64,000 bases of DNA from Anaerobacillus alkalidiazotrophicus (GCF_001866055.1 NZ_MLQS01000023.1:1-64000), one strand, 5' to 3'. Counted from the stretch's first letter, positions 53,181 through 62,113 are shown. A program made the numbers and translations. The notes: a model not told the origin generated them from the sequence alone.

Positions 53181-56100
53181 CTAACTCGTTTCTTCCATAG
53201 TTGAATCTTCTATCATCTTTTTACGGTTAACTTTTCTTGCATCCTCTAATTGCTCTTCTCTTAACTTTAATGAATGATGATATGTTTTTACACGAATTTT
53301 TATTGACCCTGATGGTTTATTGGCATCAATATCATGAAGAGCTGAATACGGAACATTAGCAGTTCCAGTTATCAAATCGATAATTCCGTACGTAGGTGCA
53401 TCATGCCCACATTTAAAACTCGACAAATCTAATAATGCAATGTTTGGGTGCCTTGCTGCAAATTTAGTAGCCCACACTTTTTGAGCACTATTTGAACTGA
53501 AATTTTCTGGCCAAACATCATTAATGTCGAATGGGCTAGTGATTTTTTCAGTTTTCAAATCATCCTGAAAATACTTTGAAACCCACCTCTCGTCTTTTGG
53601 TATAGAGCGCATCGATAAAATTGGAAATCCTTTGACTTGGTATTCCTCTAATACGCGGTGGTTAAGACCTGGATCTGAATGATAAGGGCGCCCAATCATT
53701 AAGATCGCAAGGCGTCCATTTTTTTCAACATTCTCTAAAATACCTTTACCTTTATCTTCCATTTCCTTATCAAAGGCTTTCATAGCCATAAAACCTTGCT
53801 CTACAGCAAAATTATTTTCGTCCTCTGTTATATTCAATATATCCTCAAATACTTCAAATAGTTGTAATTTCATAAAATTCTTTTCAGCAAAAGTAACAGC
53901 AGGATCTAAATATTTAATTCCTTTCTCCTTAAAAAAGTCAGTTTCCTTCGTGAAAGCTGCTTTAATAACATTAGGAGAACCACTAACAATAGGGCAACTA
54001 GTTGTATCCATAATATTATCTAAATAAGTTGGCAAATGTGTTATACAAGGGAAGAAAATATAATCAAACTTATGTTTTTCATGATGCTTTGTGATTAGAT
54101 TATGAACATGGGCTTGGGTAACTTTCGAAGGATAACAAGGATCTACAGACCCATACTTTCCACCCTTCATCCATAAATCTTCACTTGTGTAGTCACTAAA
54201 AATTAAATTTTTCGCATCGATCCCTAGGGTTTTGAAATACGTTCGCCAAAAAGGAGCTGTCGACCATATCCCTAACACTCTTGGCATCCCTATTTTAATT
54301 GCTTTTCTTTTTTTATTTGCCGAAGAATCAGAACGTTGGAAATAACGTTTCACCTTAACCTTTTTCGGCTCTAAAAATGGGATGACTCGTTTTTCAACTT
54401 TCAAATCTTCAATTTCAGTTTCTGCTGAAGGTAAGTCCTCTGCCTCATAGAAGGACTCAAACATCCGTTTCGCTTCATATTCAACTAAGTTTGGATATGT
54501 GACCTTTAATGCATTTCGTTTTTTTGTTAATTCAATTACAGCTTCTTTATCTTCCACAGTTCCTTTTTCACAACTGAATCCAGAAATATATCTAGCTTTG
54601 TTACCATCTGGTGTAATCGTATCAATAAACGTACGACTACAATGGTTTGGGCAAAAACGACAAACAGTCGATTGGTCATTTGTTGTCGTATATTTAATAT
54701 TTAATGCTTCATTCAACCCAATGAATGACGAAGAACCTTTTCTCTTAACAACACGTAATGCTTCCATAGCTGCCCCGATCGCACCAGCCTCACCAGTATG
54801 AGGATTTACAAAAACTTCCGCATCAGGAACTCTTTCTTTGATATAGTCAACTTGCGCTTTCACGGCAGCTAAATTATGTTGAGTTCCACCTTGAAGGACA
54901 AACCGCTTACCTAATTCAGACATTCGCGGAATTTGAACAACATACTGCCAAATGTTTTTCGGTAGTACATATGCAAGACCGGCAAGGAGTTCTTCTTTTG
55001 AATACCCTTCTTTTTGAAAATTAACACGATCAGTATCCAAAAATACTGCACAACCATAAGAAAATTTCGGTGAAAGATCCGCACGAAATGCATTTTCTGC
55101 ATATTCGTGAATTGGGATACCAAATTGATCAGCCATAGCCTGTAACAGCATTCCATTACCTGCAGAGCATTGATTGGATAAGCGGAAATTTCGGATATGG
55201 CCATTCTTTAAAAATAATACTTTTATGTCTTGACCACCAACATCACAAATAACATCGACATCACCACAAAAATGAACTGCACTTTTCATGTGTGCGACAG
55301 TTTCGACGATATTAACATCTGCATATAAAGTTCTTTCTAAAACATCTGCAGCGTAACCCGTTGCTCCGAAACCAACAATCTCTAAAGTAGCACCATTCTT
55401 TTCTGCTTGCTCCTTTAATAATTTCAATAATTCCTTCGTATCTTGAAGAGGATTTCCTTTTGATAACTGATAGGCCTTGAATAAAACATGTCCATTTTCA
55501 TCAATTAGAACTGCTTTTGATGAAGTTGATCCCCCATCAACACCTAAAATAGCACGAATGGTTTCACCATTAGAAAAATAAGCTGGTTTAAATGGTGGGA
55601 CTTGATATTTCATTTTAAATTGTTCTAACTCATTATTTGTTTTAACTAATGGTGGACCTGCCGACTCACCTAATTTTGCTTTCCTACCAAATAAAATATA
55701 GTCTTTTAAAGATTCAATCCCCTTAAATACTCCAATGTTTCTAGATTCATATAGTCCATAAATAGCAGACCCAAAGGCAGCATAATACTGTGAGTTATCA
55801 GGGACATAAATTAGTTCATCAATATCTACATGTTTTGGGTAAGGATATTTTCTTTCATCCCAAACTTCTTTAATTCGTTTTTTCCAACAATCCTGTAAAA
55901 ACGGCAAGTATGTATTTGGCCCACCGAGTAAGATTACTTCATGTCTTAGTGTATTTCCTCGACTTAGTACTGATAAGTTTTGCATAACAATTGCATCAGC
56001 TAATGAACACATAATTTCCTTAGCCGGAATCCCTGTTTTCGTCAAGTTAACGATATCAGTTTCAGCAAAGACTCCACATTTAGCTGCTACGTGATGAAGT

Positions 56101-56603
56101 TTACTATCATCAAAACGAAGTTGCATAACTTCTTCTTCGACCATACCAACTTTAATCATACATTTATCAATTGTCGCACCTGTTCCTGAAGCACATTTAT
56201 CATTCATAGATGTAATGGCGTGTTTTCCACCTGTTTTTTCATTTTCTTTAAAAATAATAATTTTAGCGTCTTGTCCACCTAACTCAACAACGCTACCAGC
56301 ATTAGGGTGCAGTTCTTCCACTGCCATTGTTACCGCATTTACCTCTTGTACAAACTTAGCACCTAGTACTTCTGCTAATGGCAGACCACCTGAGCCAGTA
56401 GTAAATATTCGAACATTATCATTATTTTTAATCTTTAGCTTTTCAATAATTTCTTCTAAAAACTTTAACACTAGTTCAGCTTGCCTAGTGTGATGTCGCT
56501 TATATTTTGACCAGATTATTTTTTTTGATTTCGGATGTATGACTGTAGCCTTTACCGTTGTTGAGCCTACATCAATACCAATAACAAATTCCTTTCCAGA
56601 CAT
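53181..56603 (-). CDS. Tandem BadF/HgdC-type acyl-CoA dehydratase activase with C-terminal DUF2229 domain
   Basis: A 1140-residue protein with two ASKHA ATPase modules. Module 1 (5-285): GIDVGSTTVKA, GGQDAK, Cys137 in CASGTG and Cys176 in AAKCGVFAETD. Module 2 (350-620): GVDGGSTSSKA, GGQDIK, Cys479 in QCSAGNG and Cys518 in YGCAVFLDTDRVN. In the homodimeric activase HgdC two such cysteines per subunit hold a bridging [4Fe-4S] cluster, so one chain here has all four. A cysteine cluster (CRFCPNHC, 648-655, and Cys678) and an HgdB-like DUF2229 region (770-1010) follow. The activase would couple ATP hydrolysis to low-potential electron transfer to the adjacent protein. GAGGAG precedes the ATG. The final acceptor substrate is unknown. 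Confidence 0.88.
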   Translation of the reverse strand: MSGKEFVIGIDVGSTTVKATVIHPKSKKIIWSKYKRHHTRQAELVLKFLEEIIEKLKIKNNDNVRIFTTGSGGLPLAEVLGAKFVQEVNAVTMAVEELHPNAGSVVELGGQDAKIIIFKENEKTGGKHAITSMNDKCASGTGATIDKCMIKVGMVEEEVMQLRFDDSKLHHVAAKCGVFAETDIVNLTKTGIPAKEIMCSLADAIVMQNLSVLSRGNTLRHEVILLGGPNTYLPFLQDCWKKRIKEVWDERKYPYPKHVDIDELIYVPDNSQYYAAFGSAIYGLYESRNIGVFKGIESLKDYILFGRKAKLGESAGPPLVKTNNELEQFKMKYQVPPFKPAYFSNGETIRAILGVDGGSTSSKAVLIDENGHVLFKAYQLSKGNPLQDTKELLKLLKEQAEKNGATLEIVGFGATGYAADVLERTLYADVNIVETVAHMKSAVHFCGDVDVICDVGGQDIKVLFLKNGHIRNFRLSNQCSAGNGMLLQAMADQFGIPIHEYAENAFRADLSPKFSYGCAVFLDTDRVNFQKEGYSKEELLAGLAYVLPKNIWQYVVQIPRMSELGKRFVLQGGTQHNLAAVKAQVDYIKERVPDAEVFVNPHTGEAGAIGAAMEALRVVKRKGSSSFIGLNEALNIKYTTTNDQSTVCRFCPNHCSRTFIDTITPDGNKARYISGFSCEKGTVEDKEAVIELTKKRNALKVTYPNLVEYEAKRMFESFYEAEDLPSAETEIEDLKVEKRVIPFLEPKKVKVKRYFQRSDSSANKKRKAIKIGMPRVLGIWSTAPFWRTYFKTLGIDAKNLIFSDYTSEDLWMKGGKYGSVDPCYPSKVTQAHVHNLITKHHEKHKFDYIFFPCITHLPTYLDNIMDTTSCPIVSGSPNVIKAAFTKETDFFKEKGIKYLDPAVTFAEKNFMKLQLFEVFEDILNITEDENNFAVEQGFMAMKAFDKEMEDKGKGILENVEKNGRLAILMIGRPYHSDPGLNHRVLEEYQVKGFPILSMRSIPKDERWVSKYFQDDLKTEKITSPFDINDVWPENFSSNSAQKVWATKFAARHPNIALLDLSSFKCGHDAPTYGIIDLITGTANVPYSALHDIDANKPSGSIKIRVKTYHHSLKLREEQLEDARKVNRKKMIEDSTMEETS

Positions 56604-56664
56604 AATAATCTCCTCTACTTAAATGTTAAAAATATTGTTTAAAAACTACTATGAGTGAATGCAA

Positions 56665-57013
56665 TAAAGCTGAACTTCTATCTGTGGGGGGGTTACTGCC
56701 CCTTAAGAGCGGGATAAATAATCATGCTTCCAAAAACCCGAACGTATTTACATATTTTTTCCATGTTCACTCAAACTATTCGCGTACTTTTATAATCAAT
56801 TAACTGACCTTTCAATTAGTGGGGAGGTTCCTTCATACCAAATGATTGTTAGCTTGACTTATACCACAGGCATAAGAATACCTAATCATCAGCATTTACT
56901 GATGAAAGTTATTCTATATCGGACCTTTCGGGGCAGTTAATCCCCCACCTAAACTTTCCGATTTTCTTACGTTTTGAGGTGGGGGTCTTACTGCCCCTTA
57001 AGAGTGGGATAAA
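56665..57013 (+). repeat. Two copies of the modular hairpin element (minimal and full)
   Basis: 56665-56718 is a minimal form: AAAGCTGAACTTCTATCTGT joined directly to TTACTGCCCCTTAAGAGCGG and GATAAA, keeping only the two ends. 56801-57013 is a nearly complete three-hairpin copy with a mutated left hairpin and intact central and right hairpins. They sit in the promoter gap upstream of the activase gene and beyond the small ORF at 57160. Confidence 0.82.
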
Positions 57014-57159
57014 ATAAAGCTAACATAAATCTTTCCATAAAAGTATTAAAAATCCTTCAAATCCAATAAAAATGTTGATTTTTATTGGAAATATGGTCGC
57101 GCTACCTTAACCAACGAATATCTATAGCTGCACATTCTTATTTTGGTTTTATCAACCTT

Positions 57160-57258
57160 TTAAAGATGGGTAAACTCTTCTTCTGCTTCTCTTAAGCTTT
57201 GAGTTAGGTTTTGTCCTCTTTTACCTCTTTTAATATGCAATAAAAAAGAAGAAAGCAC
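57160..57258 (-). CDS. Possible 32-residue basic peptide downstream of the P-loop gene
   Basis: GTG at 57258 lies six bases after AGGGGGAG, a strong ribosome binding site, 27 bases beyond the stop of the P-loop ATPase gene. The frame encodes MLSSFLLHIKRGKRGQNLTQ and a further 12 residues (SLREAEEEFTHL). It has a short hydrophobic start, a basic centre and an acidic helix. No relative is recognised; chance is possible. Confidence 0.35.
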   Translation of the reverse strand: MLSSFLLHIKRGKRGQNLTQSLREAEEEFTHL

Positions 57259-57284
57259 GAAAATGCTCCCCCTAAAATGAAAGA

Positions 57285-58373
57285 TTAATGTAATCCTTTG
57301 AATGTATTTAATATTTTGTCAATTTCCTTCTTTAGAATCATTTGATCTAATGCATTTTGATAAAGTTCATCTAATAAATGCCCAATATGTTTCGCTTCCT
57401 GTAACAACTGCGTTCCTTCCTTCATCACTTCTTTATAAGACTCATGTAATAGATCAAATTCCTTCCCATATTTATCCTCAACCGATTGATCCATACATAA
57501 TTCAAACATATCAATTACTTCATCTGTTTCTCTAGTAGGATCGATTATATGCGGGGCAGTGCCGTCCAAAATTGCTACACTTAAAGTAGGAATAATAATC
57601 ATATCTAAACTATTAGGATCGAGACCACATGGGAAATACTGAACAGATAAACCTAAATTTTCACCATACTTTGCAATCCTTCTCATGAGCGTGCTTTTTC
57701 CACTACCCGAGCGCCCTTTAATAATATACCTTTTCTTAATATCTTCAGTAATATTTTCAATATAGTTAATAGGTCCACGAGATGTTCCAGCACCAAAAAA
57801 TAGCTGCTTTACAATCAGCTTCTCAGTTTCCTCTCTTACATCATGATATAAGTTCGCTGCAATTTGTGCAATTACCTTATTCGCCTTATCAAAATCCATC
57901 GCTGAAATATATAATTCCTCTTTCTTTTCATGAATTTCTTTCCCTTTCGCGAACTTTGCATACGCTTCTTTATGAAACTGATCATTATCCTTGATTAATT
58001 TAAGAATAGCTTTTTTATTTACCTCTAATTTTACTCTATCTAATGCCACATCAATATCAAACTCAACTTCAACAAAGTTTTTATACTTTGATTCAACCCC
58101 ACTTTTATTACTACCATCAAGAACTGCTATACTCAATTGTGGAATTATAATACCATCTAACAATTCATCATTTGTTGAGTTATGCAACCAATGGACATCT
58201 ATATTTTGCTTTTCAAAAATTTCACTAATGTTCTTAAGGACTTTAGATTTTTCGACACGTACACTACCTTTTATGAGAAATATTCTATTGATATCATCTA
58301 CAACATCTCCAACAAATGAAACATAACCTTGACTCGTATTTCCATCTAAAAAATAATGTTTAATACCCATCAT
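57285..58373 (-). CDS. PRK06851-type duplicated P-loop ATPase
   Basis: A 362-residue soluble protein with two copies of a P-loop domain, as in the uncharacterised PRK06851 family of Bacillus. The C-terminal copy has an intact Walker A (GRSGSGKST, 220-228) and IIIPTLSVAILDGTAPH; the N-terminal copy has the same IIIPQLSIAVLDGS strand but its Walker A is altered to GSVRVEKSK (36-44), lacking the second and third Gly, so only one site probably binds nucleotide. AGGAGG lies five bases before the ATG. Function is unknown. Confidence 0.85.
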   Translation of the reverse strand: MMGIKHYFLDGNTSQGYVSFVGDVVDDINRIFLIKGSVRVEKSKVLKNISEIFEKQNIDVHWLHNSTNDELLDGIIIPQLSIAVLDGSNKSGVESKYKNFVEVEFDIDVALDRVKLEVNKKAILKLIKDNDQFHKEAYAKFAKGKEIHEKKEELYISAMDFDKANKVIAQIAANLYHDVREETEKLIVKQLFFGAGTSRGPINYIENITEDIKKRYIIKGRSGSGKSTLMRRIAKYGENLGLSVQYFPCGLDPNSLDMIIIPTLSVAILDGTAPHIIDPTRETDEVIDMFELCMDQSVEDKYGKEFDLLHESYKEVMKEGTQLLQEAKHIGHLLDELYQNALDQMILKKEIDKILNTFKGLH

Positions 58374-58570
58374 TTTGACCTCCTAAGTTTAGTCTTTGTA
58401 AATTATCTTACATAGACAGCTACCTAGTTTTTATATTATGCGATAATCTAACAATCAGTGATAGATATTACAAATCTTTCTTGTTTAGTATCGGCACCTT
58501 GTTTTAGTGCTTACAATATAGTAGGTATTGTATCTTAGTGCAGAGATATGAATGAGGAAATTCATTAAAC

Positions 58571-58607
58571 TTACAAGAAAACCCTCATTATTGTAATGAG
58601 AGTTTTC
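58571..58607 (-). terminator. Terminator of metA
   Basis: On the minus strand AAAACTCTCATTA and TAATGAGGGTTTT pair with one G-T around CAA, followed by TTCTTG. It begins 12 bases after the metA stop. Confidence 0.85.
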
Positions 58608-58618
58608 CTTCTTCGTAC

Positions 58619-59530
58619 CTATATATTTAAATCGTAAGGAGTTTCTTGATAAACATAATAATTTAACCAATTTGAGAAAATTAAATTAGCATGCGCACGC
58701 CAACGTAGTCTAGGCGCTATAGTAGGATCATTATTAAAAAAATAATTAATTGGACAGGAGATATCTAAACCTTTTTGAATGTCTCGCTCATATTCAACTT
58801 TTAAAGTTGTCGCATCATATTCAAAATGACCAGTAATAAAAATTTGTTTCCCATTTTTTGAAGCAACAATATTTACTCCTGCTTCTTTGGACTCCGATAA
58901 AATTTCTATATCAGGAATTTTATCAATATCCTCTCTCCTTACCTCTGTATACCTTGACTGCGGAACGACATACTCATCGTCAAAGCCTCGTAATAAGTCA
59001 ACGTGTGGGTTAGAAATTGTATGTGGAAATACTCCGAAAACTTTTTCCTTCAACATATATTTGGGCACACCATAATGATGATATAAGCCTGCTTGAGCTC
59101 CCCAACAAATATGTAAAGTAGAAGTAACATTAGAAACCGACCAGTCCATAATATCCTTTAATTCACTCCAATAAGTAACGTCCTCAAATGGAAGATGTTC
59201 AATTGGAGCTCCTGTAATTATCATCCCATCAAACTTTCGATCTTTTATTTCATCAAGAGTTTGATAAAAAGCAGTTAAATGTTTTTTTGATGTGTTTTTT
59301 GATTCATGTGTATCTGGATGTATGAAAACCACTTCTACTTGCAAAGGTGAATTCCCAAGTAAACGAAGCAGTTGTGTTTCCGTCACTTCTTTAACAGGCA
59401 TTAAATTTAAAATAACAATTTTTAAAGGACGAATATCTTGACTAAAGGCTCTGCTTTCATCCATGACAAATATATTTTCTTTAAGCAAAATTTCCTTTGC
59501 TGGTAACATATCAGGTATTTTTATAGGCAT
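58619..59530 (-). CDS. metAA: Homoserine O-acetyltransferase MetA
   Basis: First enzyme of methionine synthesis from homoserine. The 303 residues from the ATG at 59530 start [15 protein letters not shown] as in the family; an upstream GTG lies inside the ribosome binding site. Cys142 in [15 protein letters not shown] is the nucleophile, and the His-Glu pair is in ITGHFEY. Position 111 is Glu ([10 protein letters not shown]); in this family Glu there selects acetyl-CoA whereas Gly, as in E. coli, selects succinyl-CoA, so acetyl transfer is expected. No SAM (S-box) riboswitch was found in the upstream region. Monocistronic. Confidence 0.95.
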   Translation of the reverse strand: MPIKIPDMLPAKEILLKENIFVMDESRAFSQDIRPLKIVILNLMPVKEVTETQLLRLLGNSPLQVEVVFIHPDTHESKNTSKKHLTAFYQTLDEIKDRKFDGMIITGAPIEHLPFEDVTYWSELKDIMDWSVSNVTSTLHICWGAQAGLYHHYGVPKYMLKEKVFGVFPHTISNPHVDLLRGFDDEYVVPQSRYTEVRREDIDKIPDIEILSESKEAGVNIVASKNGKQIFITGHFEYDATTLKVEYERDIQKGLDISCPINYFFNNDPTIAPRLRWRAHANLIFSNWLNYYVYQETPYDLNI

Positions 59531-59712
59531 ACTAAACGTCACTCCTTCATAAAACTATTCATATTCCAGTATGGATACGATCCATATAACTTCAAATAAT
59601 ATTAAAGAAGTTACTCTTACTTATTGAACCCTTTTAAATTATTAAGTTATCATGAATTTATAAAATTCGCAATTATTTATTTATTAAATTGAAAAAGTAC
59701 AGGAGTGAAAGT

Positions 59713-60378
59713 ATGAAAATACGGTTAGAAATATTATATAAACCAAAACAAGGAACAAATCAATATGAATTATCAACTGATTTTTTACCAATTCAGGAAG
59801 CACTTTTGTTAAGCGAAGATATTGAAAAAACAGGTAGAGCAACAAAAATCAATTATATTGATGAAACTGATACAACGTGGTTGAAGAAACATTTACAAAA
59901 ATATATAAAAAGTTTGAAAGAAGAACCTCATAATATTCTTGTATATTTTGATGGAGGTTACAATGAAGAAAAACGCATGGCAGGTGTAGGTGTAGCCGTA
60001 TATTTTGAACAGAATAATAAATATTATCGATTAAGAAAAAATCAGTCGTTAGACCAATTAACTTCAAACAACGAAGCCGAGTTCGCAGCCTTATGGTTGG
60101 CTATTAATGAATTAGAAGGTCTTGGGGTACATCACCTTCCTATTACTATTAAAGGAGATTCGTTAGTGGTCATAAATCAAGCAAAAGGTGAATGGCCATG
60201 TTACGAAGAGGAACATACTCGTTGGTTAGATAGAATCGATGAAAAAATATCAGCATTAGGTCTTACCGTTAGTTACGAATCCATTAATAGAGCTGAAAAC
60301 AAAGAAGCTGACAGCTTAGCTTCTCAAGCACTATCTGAAACAAATATTGATGCCACAAGTGAAGTAAAAAAATATTAA
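59713..60378 (+). CDS. RNase H-like protein (YpeP type)
   Basis: RNase HI-fold protein of 221 residues. The N-terminal 80 residues are a family-specific segment (EALLLSEDIEKTGRATKINYIDETDTTWLKK). The RNase H domain follows with Asp in VYFDGG, Glu in NNEAEFAAL, Asp in KGDSLVV and Asp in NKEADSLASQAL, so all four catalytic acids are present. It resembles B. subtilis YpeP. The ATG at 59713 has AGGAG seven bases upstream; a TTG at 59689 has none. Activity on RNA-DNA hybrids is likely but not proven for this branch. Confidence 0.85.
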   Translation: MKIRLEILYKPKQGTNQYELSTDFLPIQEALLLSEDIEKTGRATKINYIDETDTTWLKKHLQKYIKSLKEEPHNILVYFDGGYNEEKRMAGVGVAVYFEQNNKYYRLRKNQSLDQLTSNNEAEFAALWLAINELEGLGVHHLPITIKGDSLVVINQAKGEWPCYEEEHTRWLDRIDEKISALGLTVSYESINRAENKEADSLASQALSETNIDATSEVKKY

Positions 60379-60494
60379 AAACTTGTCGAAAAGCCAGACC
60401 GTTCAGTTTTGGGAGAGAAAAAGTGAATTCACAAACTAAATAACGGATAATTTCGCATTCAAATTCCATACAAGTTAACATTGTAATTAGCATA

Positions 60495-60521
60495 CAAAAC
60501 GCACAGATCTGTGCGTTTTTA
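60495..60521 (+). terminator. Terminator of the RNase H-like gene
   Basis: ACGCACA and TGTGCGT enclose GATC; A4 precedes and T5 follows. The hairpin lies about 120 bases after the stop. Confidence 0.8.
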
Positions 60522-60544
60522 TCCTGTTTTCTTTTCTTATTGCA

Positions 60545-60765
60545 CTAATGCTCTGCTAACGGACACAGTGGACCTTATTTTACCGATTTGATCAAATAAT
60601 TAGAGCTATCGGACATGAGGTACGTTATTTCATGAAAATCTGCTATATTTGGTGCTAAATTAAGTAAATAACGAACCTGATGTCCGCTACCCCTTTTAAA
60701 ATACTCCTTTGTTCACAAATAACGGCTCTCTTGTCCGATAAACACCGCTTTTTATATCCAAATAG
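60545..60765. repeat. GGACA-type intergenic repeat region
   Basis: CTAACGGACACAGTGGACC, ATCGGACATGAGGTACG, AACGAACCTGATGTCCGCTA and CTCTTGTCCGATAAAC alternate orientation over 220 bases, so short GGACA motifs form inverted pairs (for example CGGACATGAGGT with ACCTGATGTCCG). There is no coding sense. Similar TGTCCGCTA-type repeats are, from memory, common between genes in Bacillus. Confidence 0.5.
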
Positions 60766-60804
60766 AGGTGATGGTAGATACAATTAAAGAAAATAGTAAA
60801 GTCA

Positions 60805-60955
60805 TTAAACAGCAATATTCTTAAACACCCCATTAATTTCTTGTTCTATTTTAGCTTCCGAATAATTAGCAACGCTTTTAGCATATGAAATAAAAGTGGA
60901 ACATAAATCTATGTGTCTTGTCTAAACGATTTGCTAAATCCCTTGCTAATTTTAG
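60805..60955 (-). pseudogene. Frameshifted gene remnant
   Basis: On the minus strand one frame reads LARDLANRLDKTHRFMF before breaking down, and the next continues YAKSVANYSEAKIEQEINGV then FKNIAV to a stop at 60805. Together they look like the end of a helical protein with one frameshift and no start. The parent family is not recognised. Confidence 0.35.
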
Positions 60956-60987
60956 TATAAAGCTAAACCAAACATTGATATAACAAC

Positions 60988-61030
60988 AAAAAATAGCGTA
61001 CCATATCCTATGTGAATTGGACGCTATTTC
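60988..61030 (-). terminator. Terminator of the PHP-domain gene
   Basis: On the minus strand AAATAGCGT and ACGCTATTT enclose about 20 bases that pair weakly, followed by TTTTGTTG. It lies about 60 bases after the stop. Confidence 0.7.
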
Positions 61031-61090
61031 TATTGCTAGTTGTTATTTTCTCTCCGAAAACTGAACCCGTTAGCGAAAAGCCAAGTTTTT

Positions 61091-61951
61091 TTATTTCTTT
61101 ATTCGAGCTAATAATCTTTTAGCCAACTCGTTATCTATTCGAGTCTCTCCTAGCGGTTGAGTGACTCTACCGTAATCCTCATGATGAAAATCGGACCCGC
61201 CTGTTCGTAATAAGACTACACCTTGTTGTTGTTCGATTTGCTTTACAAGTTGCTCGTAATGATTTTGGACTTCTACATTATGGTCACGGTGATATACCTC
61301 AACCCCATGTAACAATCCTGTTTTTACCCACGTTGAAATTCTATCGTCCAATTTGTAATAAACTGGGTGTGCCAAAATTGCAATCCCTTTTGCAGCTTCA
61401 ATCCATTGAAGAGCTTCTAGCGGAGTCATTTCTCTTTCTTTTTTTACATAACAAGGCTTTCCTTCAGCTAAATACTTGTCAAATGCTTCGGCAACATCGT
61501 TTACTGCCCCCATTTTAACAAGTACTTTAGCAACGTGAGGTCTACCAATACTCCCACCATCTGCTTCTTTTAGAATATCAGCTTCATTCAAATGAATATT
61601 AAATCTTGCAAATTTTTGAACCATTTCCTGCATACGGGTTTTCCTCATTTTTTGTTGCTCACTAAGCATTGATAATAAAGGTTCATAAGTTAGATCAATT
61701 CCGTAACCTAATATATGAACGCCGATGCCATTCTCTTTCGTAGAAAACTCAATACCATTAATTACGGTAATGCCTAACCTTTCCCCTTCAACTATGGCCT
61801 CTTTAACACCTGAAACCGTATCATGATCTGTAATTGCTATATACTCTAGTCCTACTTCTTTACACTTTCGAACTAATTCCTTTGGTGAATATCCACCATC
61901 CGATGCAGTTGTATGAAGGTGTAAATCCGTATTCTTTGACTTACTTCCCAT
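61091..61951 (-). CDS. PHP-domain phosphoesterase (RNase AM/TrpH-like)
   Basis: Metal-dependent phosphoesterase of the PHP family, about 286 residues. The ligand motifs are all present: DLHLHTTASDGGYSP, AITDHDTVSG, IEFSTKENGIGVHILGYG, ILAHPVYYK and GGSDFHHEDYG. The nearest characterised relatives hydrolyse 3',5'-nucleoside bisphosphates or act as 5'-3' exoribonucleases on short RNA. Start choice: ATG 61951 has AAGGA eight bases upstream, ATG 61969 has AGGA; a longer frame to 61990 has no site. A hairpin-rich repeat lies just upstream. Monocistronic. Confidence 0.88.
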   Translation of the reverse strand: MGSKSKNTDLHLHTTASDGGYSPKELVRKCKEVGLEYIAITDHDTVSGVKEAIVEGERLGITVINGIEFSTKENGIGVHILGYGIDLTYEPLLSMLSEQQKMRKTRMQEMVQKFARFNIHLNEADILKEADGGSIGRPHVAKVLVKMGAVNDVAEAFDKYLAEGKPCYVKKEREMTPLEALQWIEAAKGIAILAHPVYYKLDDRISTWVKTGLLHGVEVYHRDHNVEVQNHYEQLVKQIEQQQGVVLLRTGGSDFHHEDYGRVTQPLGETRIDNELAKRLLARIKK

Positions 61952-62001
61952 ATTAACCATCCTTTTCATGTGAAATCCTAAATGTACCATGTAGAGAACT
62001 C

Positions 62002-62113
62002 GTTCTAGCTTCGCTAGAACATCGGAAATTCAGATGGAGCCTCAACTCCACCTGAATGGAAGTTCCCACCTACGCTACACTTAGAGGTGGGGGGTCTATG
62101 ACCTTAAGTTCAA
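62002..62113. repeat. Three-hairpin repeat unlike the main element family
   Basis: Three consecutive hairpins: GTTCTAGC/GCTAGAAC (62002-62020), ATTCAGATGGAG/CTCCACCTGAAT (62028-62057) and CCCACCT/AGGTGGG (62065-62091), then TCTATGACCTTAAGTTCAA. The layout recalls ends of IS200/IS605-type elements, but no transposase gene is nearby. Confidence 0.55.

Noticed and set aside
54499..54801. Open frame antisense to the activase gene
   Set aside because: No ribosome binding site and lies wholly within a well-supported gene.
23948..57013. Possible dispersed CRISPR-like repeats
   Set aside because: Copies are single, far apart and contain long hairpins; there is no regular repeat-spacer array and no cas gene.
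59531..59712. S-box (SAM) riboswitch upstream of metA
   Set aside because: No S-box core sequence, no terminator/antiterminator arrangement and too little space.
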